In this document: one piece after another, positions 6,932-13,595 of the stretch | How the letters are laid out: the number at the start of each line of letters is the position of its first letter | Numbering within the stretch: position 1 is the stretch's first letter | Assembly: GCA_003217965.1 (NCBI GenBank) | Contig: QHNB01000182.1 | Span: 1-13,595 of the forward strand | DNA length: 13,595 nt | Source: Verrucomicrobiota bacterium | GTDB lineage: Bacteria; Verrucomicrobiota; Verrucomicrobiia; Chthoniobacterales; UBA10450 | Direction of reading: 5' to 3' | The notes under the pieces: model-generated | The model's database searches: none | The model's input: the letters and a program-made list of their open reading frames with translations, nothing else | Told to the model about the DNA's origin: nothing | Position numbers and translations under genes: made by a program

Positions 6932-7687
6932 TCAACCCATATAATAACCACCATTGACGTTGAGCACGTGGCCACTGATGTAACTCGACATCGATGAAGC
7001 GAGGAAGAGCGCGGCGTTGACAATCTCACTGACGTCGCCCAGATGACCAAGTGGAATCTGTTTAATGAAATTTTGCATCACTTCTTCGGGCATCGCTTTG
7101 CTCATGCCGACGTCGATGAATCCGGGCGCGATGGCATTAACTGTGATCTGCTGGCGAGCAAACTCGCGTGCGCTGACTTTGGTCAGCGCGATGATGGCCG
7201 CTTTGCTCGAGGAATAATTGGCCTGCCCGAACAATCCCATTTGTCCGCTAACGGACGAGAGATTGATAATCCGGCCGCCGTTTCGCAACACCGTCGCCGC
7301 CCTTTGCGTAACAAGGAATGTGCCGGTAAGATTCACACGGACAACGCTCTCGAACTCTTCCACGGTTAGTTTTTTAATCGTGCGGTCCCGGATAATTCCG
7401 GAATTATTGATGAGAATGTCGAGTCCACCACGTTTATCGCCGATTTCCATCATCATCGATTCGACTTGCTCGCGGTTAGTGACATCGCATTGAATGACGA
7501 GCGGGTCCGTTAGCGCCTGCGCGACATTTTCCGCATCTGTTTTATTTTGGCCTTCCGGATCATCGATATAGTTGACGATGCATTTCGCTCCGCGTTGGCC
7601 AAAGGCGCGAATCATTTCTGCGCCGATGCCGCGAGAACTTCCCGTGACAAGGACCACTTTGCCGGTGAAATCGAGAAGATCGGTCAT
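6932..7687 (-). CDS. Short-chain dehydrogenase/reductase, FabG-like 3-oxoacyl-ACP reductase
   Basis: NAD(P)H-dependent SDR of 251 residues, most like FabG, which reduces 3-oxoacyl-ACP in fatty-acid synthesis; PhaB-type acetoacetyl-CoA reductase or another ketoreductase is possible. Rossmann motif TGSSRGIG at 15-22, NNSG at 94-97, structural Asn119, catalytic Ser near 144-145 and Tyr158-x3-Lys162 (YSSSK), then NAIAPGFI and a C-terminus GHVLNVNGG typical of FabG. The start was taken at ATG 7687 (MTDLLDF) because it places the Rossmann fold right at the N-terminus; an in-frame ATG at 7711 adds eight unlikely residues. No acpP, fabD or fabF gene is adjacent, so it may be one of several paralogues. 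It is divergent from the TIGR02206 gene across 96 bases. Confidence 0.9.
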   Translation of the reverse strand: MTDLLDFTGKVVLVTGSSRGIGAEMIRAFGQRGAKCIVNYIDDPEGQNKTDAENVAQALTDPLVIQCDVTNREQVESMMMEIGDKRGGLDILINNSGIIRDRTIKKLTVEEFESVVRVNLTGTFLVTQRAATVLRNGGRIINLSSVSGQMGLFGQANYSSSKAAIIALTKVSAREFARQQITVNAIAPGFIDVGMSKAMPEEVMQNFIKQIPLGHLGDVSEIVNAALFLASSMSSYISGHVLNVNGGYYMG

Positions 7688-7783
7688 GACTGAACTGGTG
7701 GGAATTAGCAAGGTGGACTTCGACGCTCGAACCTACTAGAACGTGTTGAGTCTGCGTTACTCCGTCGTGCTGCACAAGTCTGA

Positions 7784-8518
7784 GTGAATTCCGCGCCTGC
7801 ATTTCACGCCTACGGGCCCGCGCACCTCATCGTCATTTTCCTGACGACTGCCCTGCCGTTTGCGCTAGCTGCCCTCGTTCGCAAGACGAAATCGCGTCTT
7901 CTTGAGCGGGCCATCATCAGCGCGCTTTCCCTCGTACTTGTCCTCAATTACCTCGCCTATCTAGCTCTCATTCGAGGAATGGGTGTGCACAGCTGGTCCC
8001 AAATGTTGCCGATGCAGCTCTGCGACTGGGCCATGCTCGTGGTTATTGTTGCCATGTGGACCGGCAATCGCTCCTGGTTTGAAGTGGCCTACTTTTGGGG
8101 CATCGGCGGTACCGTCCAGGCTGTGCTCACACCAAACCTGGCCTATGGCTTTCCGGATTTTCGCTTTTTCAGTTTCTTTATCTCTCACTGTGGAATCATC
8201 ATTGGAATCGTTTTTCTCATGCTTACTCGGAAATATCGGACCTACCCATTCTCCATCGTGAAGGTGTTCTTGTGGTCGGAACTGTATTTTGTCGTGACGA
8301 TGATTACCGACAGGATCACTGGCTATAATTACGGCTTTCTTCTGCACAAACCTGAGGCTTTCAGTATTCTTAGCTTTCTCTCCGATTCCCGGCCCCTTTA
8401 CCTCCTGCAGTTTCATCTGCTGGCGCTTGTATTTTTCACGGTGCTTTACGCGCCTTTCGCGATTTATGATTTGCTCCGAGGCAGGCAATTAAACGAAGCG
8501 TCGTCTGGAGTGCCATGA
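7784..8518 (+). CDS. TIGR02206 (YwaF-like) family integral membrane protein
   Basis: 244 residues, GTG start at 7784 (GTG AAT TCC), chosen because it gives the family-like short N-terminus MNSAPAFHAYGPAHL before the first helix; TGA at 8516-8518. About seven hydrophobic helices can be read: near residues 13-32, 42-63, 80-97, 100-120, 128-148, 158-178 and 204-228. Recognisable family features are the LPMQLCDWAM segment after helix 2, TPNLAYGFPDFRFFSFF with HCGIII, and the DRITGYNYGFLLHKPE stretch before the last helix. Function of the family is not established; it has no known catalytic motif. It is intact and full-length. It stands alone, with 117 bases before kdsA on the same strand. Confidence 0.88.
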   Translation: MNSAPAFHAYGPAHLIVIFLTTALPFALAALVRKTKSRLLERAIISALSLVLVLNYLAYLALIRGMGVHSWSQMLPMQLCDWAMLVVIVAMWTGNRSWFEVAYFWGIGGTVQAVLTPNLAYGFPDFRFFSFFISHCGIIIGIVFLMLTRKYRTYPFSIVKVFLWSELYFVVTMITDRITGYNYGFLLHKPEAFSILSFLSDSRPLYLLQFHLLALVFFTVLYAPFAIYDLLRGRQLNEASSGVP

Positions 8519-8606
8519 GCATCTTCGCGCTCTTCCAAAACATTCCGATGGTAAAGTGTTACTAGGATGTTATTCGCACTTGCGTGACTTTCCCTGTTGT
8601 GGGAGG

Positions 8607-8630
8607 TCCTTCGCTGCGCTCAGGATGACA
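8607..8630. repeat. Dispersed-type intergenic repeat unit (TCCTTCGCTGCGCTCAGGATGACA)
   Basis: This 24-base word sits between the TIGR02206 gene and kdsA. TCCT and AGGA at its two sides are complementary, giving an imperfect hairpin. Closely similar words recur between genes in many environmental bacterial genomes (from memory). Only one copy is seen in this window. It is open in the kdsA frame, which makes kdsA appear to start upstream at TTG 8597. Confidence 0.45.
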
Positions 8631-8635
8631 GTGTT

Positions 8636-9454
8636 GTGAAACCGCGGGCTCTCAAAATCGGTTCGGTCACAATCGGCGGATTCGAACCGGCCTTCATTCT
8701 GGGGCCCTGCGTCATCGAGTCGGAAAAATTCGTCCGGCGAATGGCCCGAAAGATCGACGAAATCTGCACCGCGGAAAATGCGTCATTTATTTTCAAAGCT
8801 TCATACGACAAGGCAAACCGCAGTTCAGTTCACTCGTTTCGCGGAATCGGAGCCCGTGAGGGCTGCGAAATTTTAGCCTCGATCGGACGAGAATTAAAAA
8901 TCCCCGTCACAACGGATGTGCACTCACCGGCCGAAGCGGAGATGGCCGGAGAACTGGTCGATCTTTTGCAAATCCCGGCGTTTCTCTGCCGTCAGACCGA
9001 CTTATTGCGTGCGGCCGCGGAAACGGGCCGAGCTGTGAACGTGAAGAAAGGACAATTTCTCGCGCCCTGGGAGATAAAAAATATTGCGGAGAAGCTTGAA
9101 CACTTCGGTGCCAGGCAGTTCATGTTCACAGAACGCGGGACAACATTTGGTTATAACAACCTTGTCGCCGATATGCGATCGCTGGCTTGGATTCGGGAAG
9201 CGGGATATCGTGTCATTTTCGACGCGACTCATTCCGTGCAACGGCCGGGCGGAGCAGGCGACGTAACCTCCGGCGACGGTGTTCTGGCACCACTCCTCGC
9301 GCGCGCGGCCATGGCCGCAGGGTGCGACGGAGTGTTCATGGAGGTACACGAAAATCCGGCGCGCGCGCTATCTGATGGTTCGAACCAGATTCCAGTAAAA
9401 AATTTGCCGAAGATTCTGCGCGTGTTAAAGGCTGTTCATGCTGCCGTTTCGTAA
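8636..9454 (+). CDS. kdsA: 3-deoxy-8-phosphooctulonate (Kdo-8-phosphate) synthase
   Basis: Condenses phosphoenolpyruvate with arabinose-5-phosphate to give Kdo-8-P, the first committed step of Kdo for the LPS inner core; cytoplasmic TIM barrel. From GTG 8636 the protein has 272 residues, the family's usual size. Motifs: ILGPCVIES (22-29), FKASYDKANRSS (53-64), TTDVH (92-96), QIPAFLCRQTDL (112-123), NVKKGQFLAPWE (135-146), TERGTTFGYNNL (165-176), FDATHSVQ (195-202). Cys25, His199, Glu236 and Asp247 match the four metal ligands of the metal-dependent class, whereas E. coli KdsA has Asn at the Cys position. GTG 8636 was preferred over TTG 8597 because the extra 13 codons come from an intergenic repeat; AGGA lies nine bases before it. 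Its last 17 bases overlap the start of lptC. Confidence 0.95.
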   Translation: MKPRALKIGSVTIGGFEPAFILGPCVIESEKFVRRMARKIDEICTAENASFIFKASYDKANRSSVHSFRGIGAREGCEILASIGRELKIPVTTDVHSPAEAEMAGELVDLLQIPAFLCRQTDLLRAAAETGRAVNVKKGQFLAPWEIKNIAEKLEHFGARQFMFTERGTTFGYNNLVADMRSLAWIREAGYRVIFDATHSVQRPGGAGDVTSGDGVLAPLLARAAMAAGCDGVFMEVHENPARALSDGSNQIPVKNLPKILRVLKAVHAAVS

Positions 9455-9968
9455 CGGTCGCGCGCGGCGCGCTGTCCTTTTCAGTATCATCGGAACAAGC
9501 GCGCTTGCCCTTTGTGCGATGGCAGATCAGCCGAAGAAGCTCGGTCGAAAAAGAGCGGGCCGACCGGGCGCAACAACAACAGCAACGGCGACACCGGAGG
9601 CCGGCGCACAAGTGCCGTTACCAATCGGGCGCGAGGCCAAGGGTTTGGTTTTTCCCGATATCGATGAGAACGGACATTTGCGCGGGCGCTTTGTCGCGGG
9701 CACGGCTCGGCGGCTCGATCAAGACCACATGGAGTTTCGCGACCTGAAGATCACAACGTTCACCGAGGATGACCGAGTGGATCTTGAAATTGCGATGGCG
9801 GAATCAGTGCTCGATCTCAATACCCGCGTACTCAGTTCTCCTCAGAAGACGACAATTAAACGCACTGATTTTGAAATTATCGGCGACACCGCGCGCTTCG
9901 ATACGGCGGCACGTCAGGGCACAGTTACCGGCAACGGCCGTGCAAACCTCGAAACCTGCCGCCACTAA
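9438..9968 (+). CDS. lptC: LPS export periplasmic protein LptC (OstA-like), C-terminus probably altered
   Basis: Bitopic inner-membrane/periplasmic component of the LptB2FGC extractor that hands LPS to LptA. ATG 9438 has AAAGG six bases upstream and overlaps kdsA, as in a tight operon. Residues 1-11 are Arg-rich and 12-27 hydrophobic (a signal anchor), followed by a Lys/Arg/Thr/Ala linker and, from about residue 65, a beta-jellyroll repeat region of the LptC/OstA type (GLVFPDIDENGHLRGRF, then MEFRDLKI, VLDLNTRVLSS, FEIIGDTARFDTAARQGTVTGN). The final residues (GRANLETCRH) do not look like a natural end and coincide with the place where the next frame picks up LptA, so the true 3' end may have been lost. 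Assignment to LptC rather than a second LptA copy rests on gene order and the N-terminal anchor. Confidence 0.72.
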   Translation: MLPFRNGRARRAVLFSIIGTSALALCAMADQPKKLGRKRAGRPGATTTATATPEAGAQVPLPIGREAKGLVFPDIDENGHLRGRFVAGTARRLDQDHMEFRDLKITTFTEDDRVDLEIAMAESVLDLNTRVLSSPQKTTIKRTDFEIIGDTARFDTAARQGTVTGNGRANLETCRH

Positions 9969-10494
9969 TTCGCCCAAGAAAAAAGAGAGCGAACAGCCGA
10001 CAAAGGATCCTTTCGGTACGGACTCAAAGATTGAGGGACCCATCACCACTGAGATTTATGCGGACGAAGCTTTTTTTGACTCAAACAAGAATACTGGCGT
10101 TTTTACCGGTCACGTGAAGGTATTCGATCCTCGGTTTAGTCTGCAATCGGATAAGCTGACGGTGTATTTGCGTAAAGGACAGGATCAGGGCTTGGAAAGG
10201 GCGGTGGCTGATGGAAACGTCGGCGTGGTACGGGAGCGGCCGGATCCAAACACCGGTCAACCGACACGTGCCGTTGGGCGTTCCGACCACGCAGTTTATA
10301 CGGCCGGAGATGGCAACGTAGAACTCACGGGGACGCCCCGCGTGCAGCAAGGTCCAAACATGCATGTTGCGACGAGCGCCGACACCGTCATGCTCATTAA
10401 CCAAAACGGGCAGCTCACTACCCACGGGCCAAGCCGCACCGAAATTCATCAGGAAGCAAAAGAAGAAAAGCCGGGAACGCAGCCAAAGGAATGA
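9940..10494 (+). CDS. lptA: LPS transport periplasmic bridge protein LptA (OstA-like), 5' end missing
   Basis: LptA polymerises into the beta-jellyroll bridge carrying LPS across the periplasm. The recognisable part runs from a Pro/Lys/Glu-rich linker into ITTEIYADEAFFDSNKNTGV, FTGHVKVFDPRFSLQSDKLTVYL, AVADGNVGVV, GRSDHAVYTAGDGNVELTGTPRV and a final NQNGQLTTHG, the repeating pattern of OstA/LptA domains. The frame is open upstream of 9940 but only as out-of-frame lptC sequence; the sole in-frame start near the junction is GTG 9940, with no good ribosome-binding site and no signal peptide after it. The residues ATAVQTSKPAATN could be the end of a lost signal peptide. TGA at 10492-10494 overlaps the lptB ATG as ATGA, indicating coupling. 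Confidence 0.75.
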   Translation: MQTSKPAATNSPKKKESEQPTKDPFGTDSKIEGPITTEIYADEAFFDSNKNTGVFTGHVKVFDPRFSLQSDKLTVYLRKGQDQGLERAVADGNVGVVRERPDPNTGQPTRAVGRSDHAVYTAGDGNVELTGTPRVQQGPNMHVATSADTVMLINQNGQLTTHGPSRTEIHQEAKEEKPGTQPKE

Positions 10495-11273
10495 TTAGCG
10501 CAACGCCGAGGGTAGCAGCTCCGACAAAGACGCCGACGATGGCTCCGCCGCAAAACGTCTTAGTCACGCACGAGCTTGTTAAAATCTACGGCGGCCGCGC
10601 TGTCGTAAATGGCATCAACGTCAATGTCCGCGCCGGAGAAATCGTTGGATTACTCGGTCCCAATGGCGCCGGTAAAACCACGACGTTTTACATGATCGTG
10701 GGGCTCGTTCGACCTAACAGTGGCAGCGTGATTTTCCGCGACAACGACGTCACCGATTTTCCGATGTTCAAACGAGCTCGGCTGGGAATGGGGTATTTGC
10801 CACAGGAAGAATCAATTTTTCGCAAAATGACGGTCGAACAGAATATCATGGCCATTCTTGAGACCCTGCCCTTGAGCAAACACGAGCGCCGGCACCGCTG
10901 CGATCAACTCTTGCACCAGTTTGGAATCGAAAAAATTGCGAAAAACACCGCCCTCACTTTGAGTGGCGGCGAGAAACGGCGACTGACAATTGCGCGCTCG
11001 CTTGTCACCAGTCCCAGTTTGTTGATGCTTGATGAACCGTTCAGCGGAGTCGATCCGATTGCGGTCTACGACGTCCAGCAAATCGTAGTCAATCTGCGCA
11101 AATCCGGTCTGGCCATCTTAATTACGGACCATAATGTTCGGGAAACGCTCTCTATCGTCGACCGTGCCTACTTGATTTACGAGGGCCGAGTTGAGAGTGA
11201 AGGGACAAAAGACTTTCTCATCAACGACCCGATTAGCCGTCAGCTCTATCTCGGTGAACGGTTCCGGATGTAA
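10491..11273 (+). CDS. lptB: LPS export ABC transporter ATP-binding protein LptB
   Basis: ATPase that powers extraction of LPS from the inner membrane by LptB2FGC. 260 residues. Walker A GPNGAGKT (56-63), Q-loop Gln105 in LPQEESIF, signature LSGGE (157-161) followed by KRR as typical of LptB, Walker B LLMLDE (177-182), D-loop SGVDP, and switch His214 in TDHNVRE. The YLPQEESIFRKMTVEQNI segment is strongly LptB-like. ATG 10491 overlaps the lptA stop, but ATG 10539 (MAPPQNVL) would remove a 16-residue low-complexity tail and give a more usual length, so the start is uncertain. LptF/LptG permeases are not in the window. Its stop faces the stop of the small secreted protein across 18 bases with no obvious terminator hairpin. 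Confidence 0.95.
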   Translation: MISATPRVAAPTKTPTMAPPQNVLVTHELVKIYGGRAVVNGINVNVRAGEIVGLLGPNGAGKTTTFYMIVGLVRPNSGSVIFRDNDVTDFPMFKRARLGMGYLPQEESIFRKMTVEQNIMAILETLPLSKHERRHRCDQLLHQFGIEKIAKNTALTLSGGEKRRLTIARSLVTSPSLLMLDEPFSGVDPIAVYDVQQIVVNLRKSGLAILITDHNVRETLSIVDRAYLIYEGRVESEGTKDFLINDPISRQLYLGERFRM

Positions 11274-11291
11274 TCCGGGAACGCGAGCTAT

Positions 11292-11681
11292 TTAATCTTC
11301 CTCGTCAGTCGCAACCCATTCGCTCCGGCTGGATTCATTGCGCTGATTTAGCGCATCAGCATGGGTGCGATAGGTTATTAAGGTAAGACGATCCGCGTCG
11401 CTGCCAAAAGTGATGCGAATGTACTTACCATCGAACGAATTGGATTCATCCGGGCTAGTGATCTGGAGCAGGTAAAAGCTGCCGTCGCTGTCTTCCGTGA
11501 TATCGTCGTAAGGTATCGACTTGTCGTCATTGAGCTGAATGGTTTCAGCGGTGATTCGCAGAGCATCGCCATGGTCGTTGGACCATTCGCCAAAGTAAGC
11601 TTCTTCATCGTTGGCCACGGCGCCCGTGAACGCAGCCAACAGAAAGACAGCGAAGAGCAAGCGTAGGCCCCCGGCACTCAC
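11292..11681 (-). CDS. Small secreted acidic protein of unknown function (129 aa)
   Basis: GTG start at 11681; the reading frame is open for 129 residues. Residues 1-23 are a signal peptide (GGLRLLFAVFLLAAF, likely cleaved after Ala-Val-Ala). The mature part is rich in Asp, Glu, Ser and Thr and reads as a small beta-rich domain: YFGEWSNDHGDALRITAETI, QLNDDKSIPYDDITEDSDG, YLLQITSPDES, IRITFGSDADRLTLITYRT. The G-x-W-x-N followed by alternating strands resembles lipocalin-like lipid-binding proteins in outline only. I do not recognise a named family. It is convergent with lptB and divergent from hprK, 93 bases upstream of it on the other strand. A GGAG sequence lies about 24 bases before the GTG, too far for a normal ribosome-binding site. 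Confidence 0.7.
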   Translation of the reverse strand: MSAGGLRLLFAVFLLAAFTGAVANDEEAYFGEWSNDHGDALRITAETIQLNDDKSIPYDDITEDSDGSFYLLQITSPDESNSFDGKYIRITFGSDADRLTLITYRTHADALNQRNESSRSEWVATDEED

Positions 11682-11774
11682 AAGCGGTGGTAAACCGAGC
11701 CTTTCTCCTCGTCAACCGCAACTGATTTCCGCGGTGGAAATTGCCATCCGTCCACGATAAAGGTCTCTCGCACC

Positions 11775-12782
11775 ATGCCGAACCTCCCCGCCACCCAAAC
11801 CATTACCTCTGCGAGTGAAGACCGGAAGAGTGTGCCGGTGGTTACAGTGGAGAGCTTTTTTACTGGTCACGCCGAGAAACTGCAACTGCGATTGGAAGGA
11901 CCGCGAGTCGGTTTCTACCGCAAAATTCGCGAACCGACGATCAATCGTCCTGGTCTCGCCTTGTCCGGCTTCTTCAGTTATTTCGCGGAAAAGCGCGTCC
12001 AAGTGTTGGGCGCGGCCGAGAACACTTATCTCAAGAGTTTGTCACGCGGCCTACGGGTGAAACGATTTCGTGCATTGTGCGCGCGCAAAATCCCGTGCGT
12101 GGTCGTTTCGCGCGGGGCCCACCTTGATGACGAGCTCATGGCCGTGGCGGCAACCGAGAAGATCGCGGTCTTTCGCACTCCGATGATCACGATGAAATTT
12201 ATCAACGCCGCGACGATTCTGCTCGAAGGCGATTTCTCGCCGACTGTCACGGAATTTGGCAGTACCGTCGACATTCTTGGCATCGGCGTCCTCATCCGAG
12301 GCGAGAGCGGAATCGGCAAGAGCGAGTGCGTACTTGGATTGATCGAGCGTGGTTACAGCCTGGTTTCGGACGACGTCACACGGATCACGTCATTTGAGGG
12401 ACGCGAATTGATGGCGACCTCGCCCGATGTGACCCGTTATCACATGGAGGTTCGCGGGATCGGCATTATCAATGTCGCTTCCGTTTTCGGTGTGGGCGCG
12501 ATTCGGGAAGAAAAGCGGCTGGATCTGGTAGCAACCCTCAAAGATTGGAGCGACATGGAAGACGTGGATCGCACCGGACTCGACCGCGAGTTTTACGAAA
12601 TCTTAAAAATGAAAGTGCCCCATGTGACCATTCCGGTGCGCCCCGGACGCGACATTGCGCGGTTGATCGAGGTCGCAGCGATGGATCAAAAGTTGAAAGG
12701 ACTCGGACGGAATGCCGCGTTGGAATTCAATACAAAGCTGCTCAGTTTAATGGAGACGAAAAGGCCGAATGGGGTTGCTTAA
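11775..12782 (+). CDS. hprK: HPr kinase/phosphorylase
   Basis: Bifunctional enzyme that phosphorylates HPr on its regulatory serine with ATP and removes it by phosphorolysis. 335 residues, slightly longer than the usual 310-320. The N-terminal DRTGG-like domain spans roughly 20-150. The kinase domain has P-loop GESGIGKS (176-183), Asp199-Asp200 in SDDVTRI, the family signature HMEVRGIGIINV (223-234), and KVPHVTIPVRPGRD (280-293), the HPr-contacting region. At the position before the P-loop where Firmicutes enzymes have HG, this protein has Phe161-Gly (TEFGSTVDILGIG), possibly clade-typical. AAAGG lies about ten bases before ATG 11775. The HPr gene overlaps its 3' end by 14 bases, so they form a coupled unit. 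Confidence 0.95.
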   Translation: MPNLPATQTITSASEDRKSVPVVTVESFFTGHAEKLQLRLEGPRVGFYRKIREPTINRPGLALSGFFSYFAEKRVQVLGAAENTYLKSLSRGLRVKRFRALCARKIPCVVVSRGAHLDDELMAVAATEKIAVFRTPMITMKFINAATILLEGDFSPTVTEFGSTVDILGIGVLIRGESGIGKSECVLGLIERGYSLVSDDVTRITSFEGRELMATSPDVTRYHMEVRGIGIINVASVFGVGAIREEKRLDLVATLKDWSDMEDVDRTGLDREFYEILKMKVPHVTIPVRPGRDIARLIEVAAMDQKLKGLGRNAALEFNTKLLSLMETKRPNGVA

Positions 12783-13080
12783 TCGAAAAACCGGCGCAGA
12801 CGCACGCACGCAAAGGGTTGAAAAGGAAATCGCCATTGTGAACCGCCTCGGTCTCCACGCCCGACCAGCAGCACTTTTCGTCAAAGTAGCCAGCCGCTAT
12901 CGCAGCGACGTTTGGGTCAAGAAAGAAAACGAAGAGGTCAACGGCAAAAGCATTATGGGACTAATGATGCTAGCGGCGGGACAGGGCTCGAAATTGCAAG
13001 TTCGTTGCGAAGGACCTGATGCGGCGCGAGCGCTCGATGAAATTGAGCAGCTCATCAACGCGCGCTTTAACGAAGATTGA
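12769..13080 (+). CDS. ptsH: HPr family phosphocarrier protein
   Basis: Small phosphocarrier that takes phosphate from Enzyme I on histidine and is switched by HprK on serine. 103 residues. His30 in NRLGLHARPAALF is the phosphohistidine (His15 in standard numbering); Ser61 in NGKSIMGLMMLAAGQGS is the regulatory serine (Ser46). Both are present, so both modes of control are possible. It is about 15 residues longer at the N-terminus than typical HPr (88 residues); no ATG or GTG lies nearer the domain until GTG at codon 24, so ATG 12769, or TTG two codons later, must be the start. AAAGG lies five bases upstream of the ATG, inside hprK. It is 22 bases before the Enzyme I gene. Confidence 0.93.
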   Translation: MGLLNRKTGADARTQRVEKEIAIVNRLGLHARPAALFVKVASRYRSDVWVKKENEEVNGKSIMGLMMLAAGQGSKLQVRCEGPDAARALDEIEQLINARFNED

Positions 13081-13102
13081 CAACCGGGCTACTCTGCTGC
13101 GA

Positions 13103-13595
13103 ATGAGTAGCGACGGGGAAAAAGGCGAAACGCGGTTCCAAGGTGTTGGGGTCTCGCCCGGAATTGCTCGCGGCGTTGTGCAAGTGATGCGGGACGAACT
13201 TGAGGAAATCGTCCGCGATAAAATCGACTCGTCGCAGATCGGCGCCGAAATCGCCCGCTTCGAAGCCGCCCTCGTGCAAACGCGCATGCAGATTCTCGAG
13301 ATGCAGCAGCGGATTGCGGAAGCGATTGGGACGAAAGATGCGGGGATTTTCGATGCTCATCTCCTAGTGGTAGAAGATCGAACTCTGATCGACGAAGTCC
13401 TGCGCAAACTCGAAACCGATCTGGTCAAGGTTGAAGTCGTTTTCGAGGAGGTGGCGCGCCGCTACGCCGAGACTTTGGGCAAGATTGATGATCCGTATCT
13501 TCGCGAACGGGCCTTGGATATCCAGGACGTGATGCGCCGTGTTATTCGCAATTGGCAAGGAAAGCCCCGGAAACCCATGCCACTTCCGGGGGAGG
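13103..13595 (+). CDS. ptsI: PTS Enzyme I (phosphoenolpyruvate-protein phosphotransferase), N-terminal part, runs off window
   Basis: Enzyme I transfers phosphate from PEP to HPr. The frame from ATG 13103 is open to the window edge, 164 codons. The opening FQGVGVSPGIARG is the family's N-terminal signature, followed by a long helical stretch (EIARFEAALVQTRMQI), the IFDAHLLVVEDRTLIDEV motif of the HPr-binding subdomain and ERALDIQDVMRRVIRN. The active-site His and the PEP-binding barrel lie beyond the edge. No GAF domain precedes this part, so it resembles ptsI rather than nitrogen-type ptsP. No sugar-specific Enzyme II gene is visible, which with HprK suggests a regulatory PTS, but that cannot be settled from this window. 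Confidence 0.9.
   Translation, partial: MSSDGEKGETRFQGVGVSPGIARGVVQVMRDELEEIVRDKIDSSQIGAEIARFEAALVQTRMQILEMQQRIAEAIGTKDAGIFDAHLLVVEDRTLIDEVLRKLETDLVKVEVVFEEVARRYAETLGKIDDPYLRERALDIQDVMRRVIRNWQGKPRKPMPLPGE

Noticed and set aside
7961..8488. 175-codon minus-strand frame
   Set aside because: Antisense of the TIGR02206 gene, charged low-complexity translation.
9769..9939. Upstream extension of LptA to ATG 9769
   Set aside because: Those codons are lptC read out of frame and give no signal peptide.
1..13595. CRISPR array, tRNA, rRNA, integrase or transposase
   Set aside because: No regularly spaced repeats, cloverleaf-like TpsiC arms, rRNA-like tracts or DDE/tyrosine recombinase motifs were seen on either strand.

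Overview
The window looks like a piece of a soil Verrucomicrobiota chromosome, Chthoniobacterales or 'Udaeobacter'-like. This is inferred from family resemblance of the S1, HprK, TIGR02206 and lipopolysaccharide-export proteins and from degenerate hairpin repeats I associate with that group; no taxonomic marker was computed. The chromosome encodes a Gram-negative outer membrane pathway (KdsA, LptC, LptA, LptB). No tRNA, rRNA, CRISPR array, insertion sequence or phage gene was found.

Layout. (1) Positions 1-460, minus: the start of a secreted thioredoxin-fold protein that runs off the left edge. (2) 461-1829: a mostly untranslated stretch holding a 51-aa small basic protein (873-1028, minus) with a DLKPxKDxKGG motif, a strong hairpin after its stop, a possible frameshifted ~80-aa gene upstream of it, two imperfect inverted repeats, and a hairpin enclosing the ribosome-binding site of rpsA. 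(3) 1830-3441, plus: ribosomal protein S1 with five full S1 domains and a truncated first domain. (4) 3457-7687, minus: a possible operon of SDR oxidoreductase, class III nucleotide cyclase with FlgO-like and TPR regions, and a broken luciferase-like monooxygenase. (5) 7784-8518, plus: a seven-helix TIGR02206 membrane protein. (6) 8636-11273, plus: kdsA-lptC-lptA-lptB, covering Kdo-8-phosphate synthesis and the transport machinery for the finished LPS. (7) 11292-11681, minus: a small secreted acidic protein of unknown function. (8) 11775 to the right edge, plus: hprK-HPr-Enzyme I, a phosphorelay with no sugar permease visible here. Parts 6-8 recall the lptC-lptA-lptB-rpoN-hpf-hprK-HPr neighbourhood of other Gram-negatives, with rpoN and hpf absent.

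A recurring oddity is small lesions inside otherwise well-conserved genes: a missing stretch and frame change at the 5' end of rpsA, a missing stretch plus an in-frame TGA in the monooxygenase, a lost lptC/lptA junction, and a possible one-base slip in an A7 run. Because rpsA and lptA are normally essential, assembly or sequencing error is the first explanation for those, but real decay is possible for the monooxygenase and the small-gene region. I did not find a clearly new large system. The best candidates for something undescribed are the 51-aa DLKPxKDxKGG protein with its possible upstream partner, and the structured rpsA leader.
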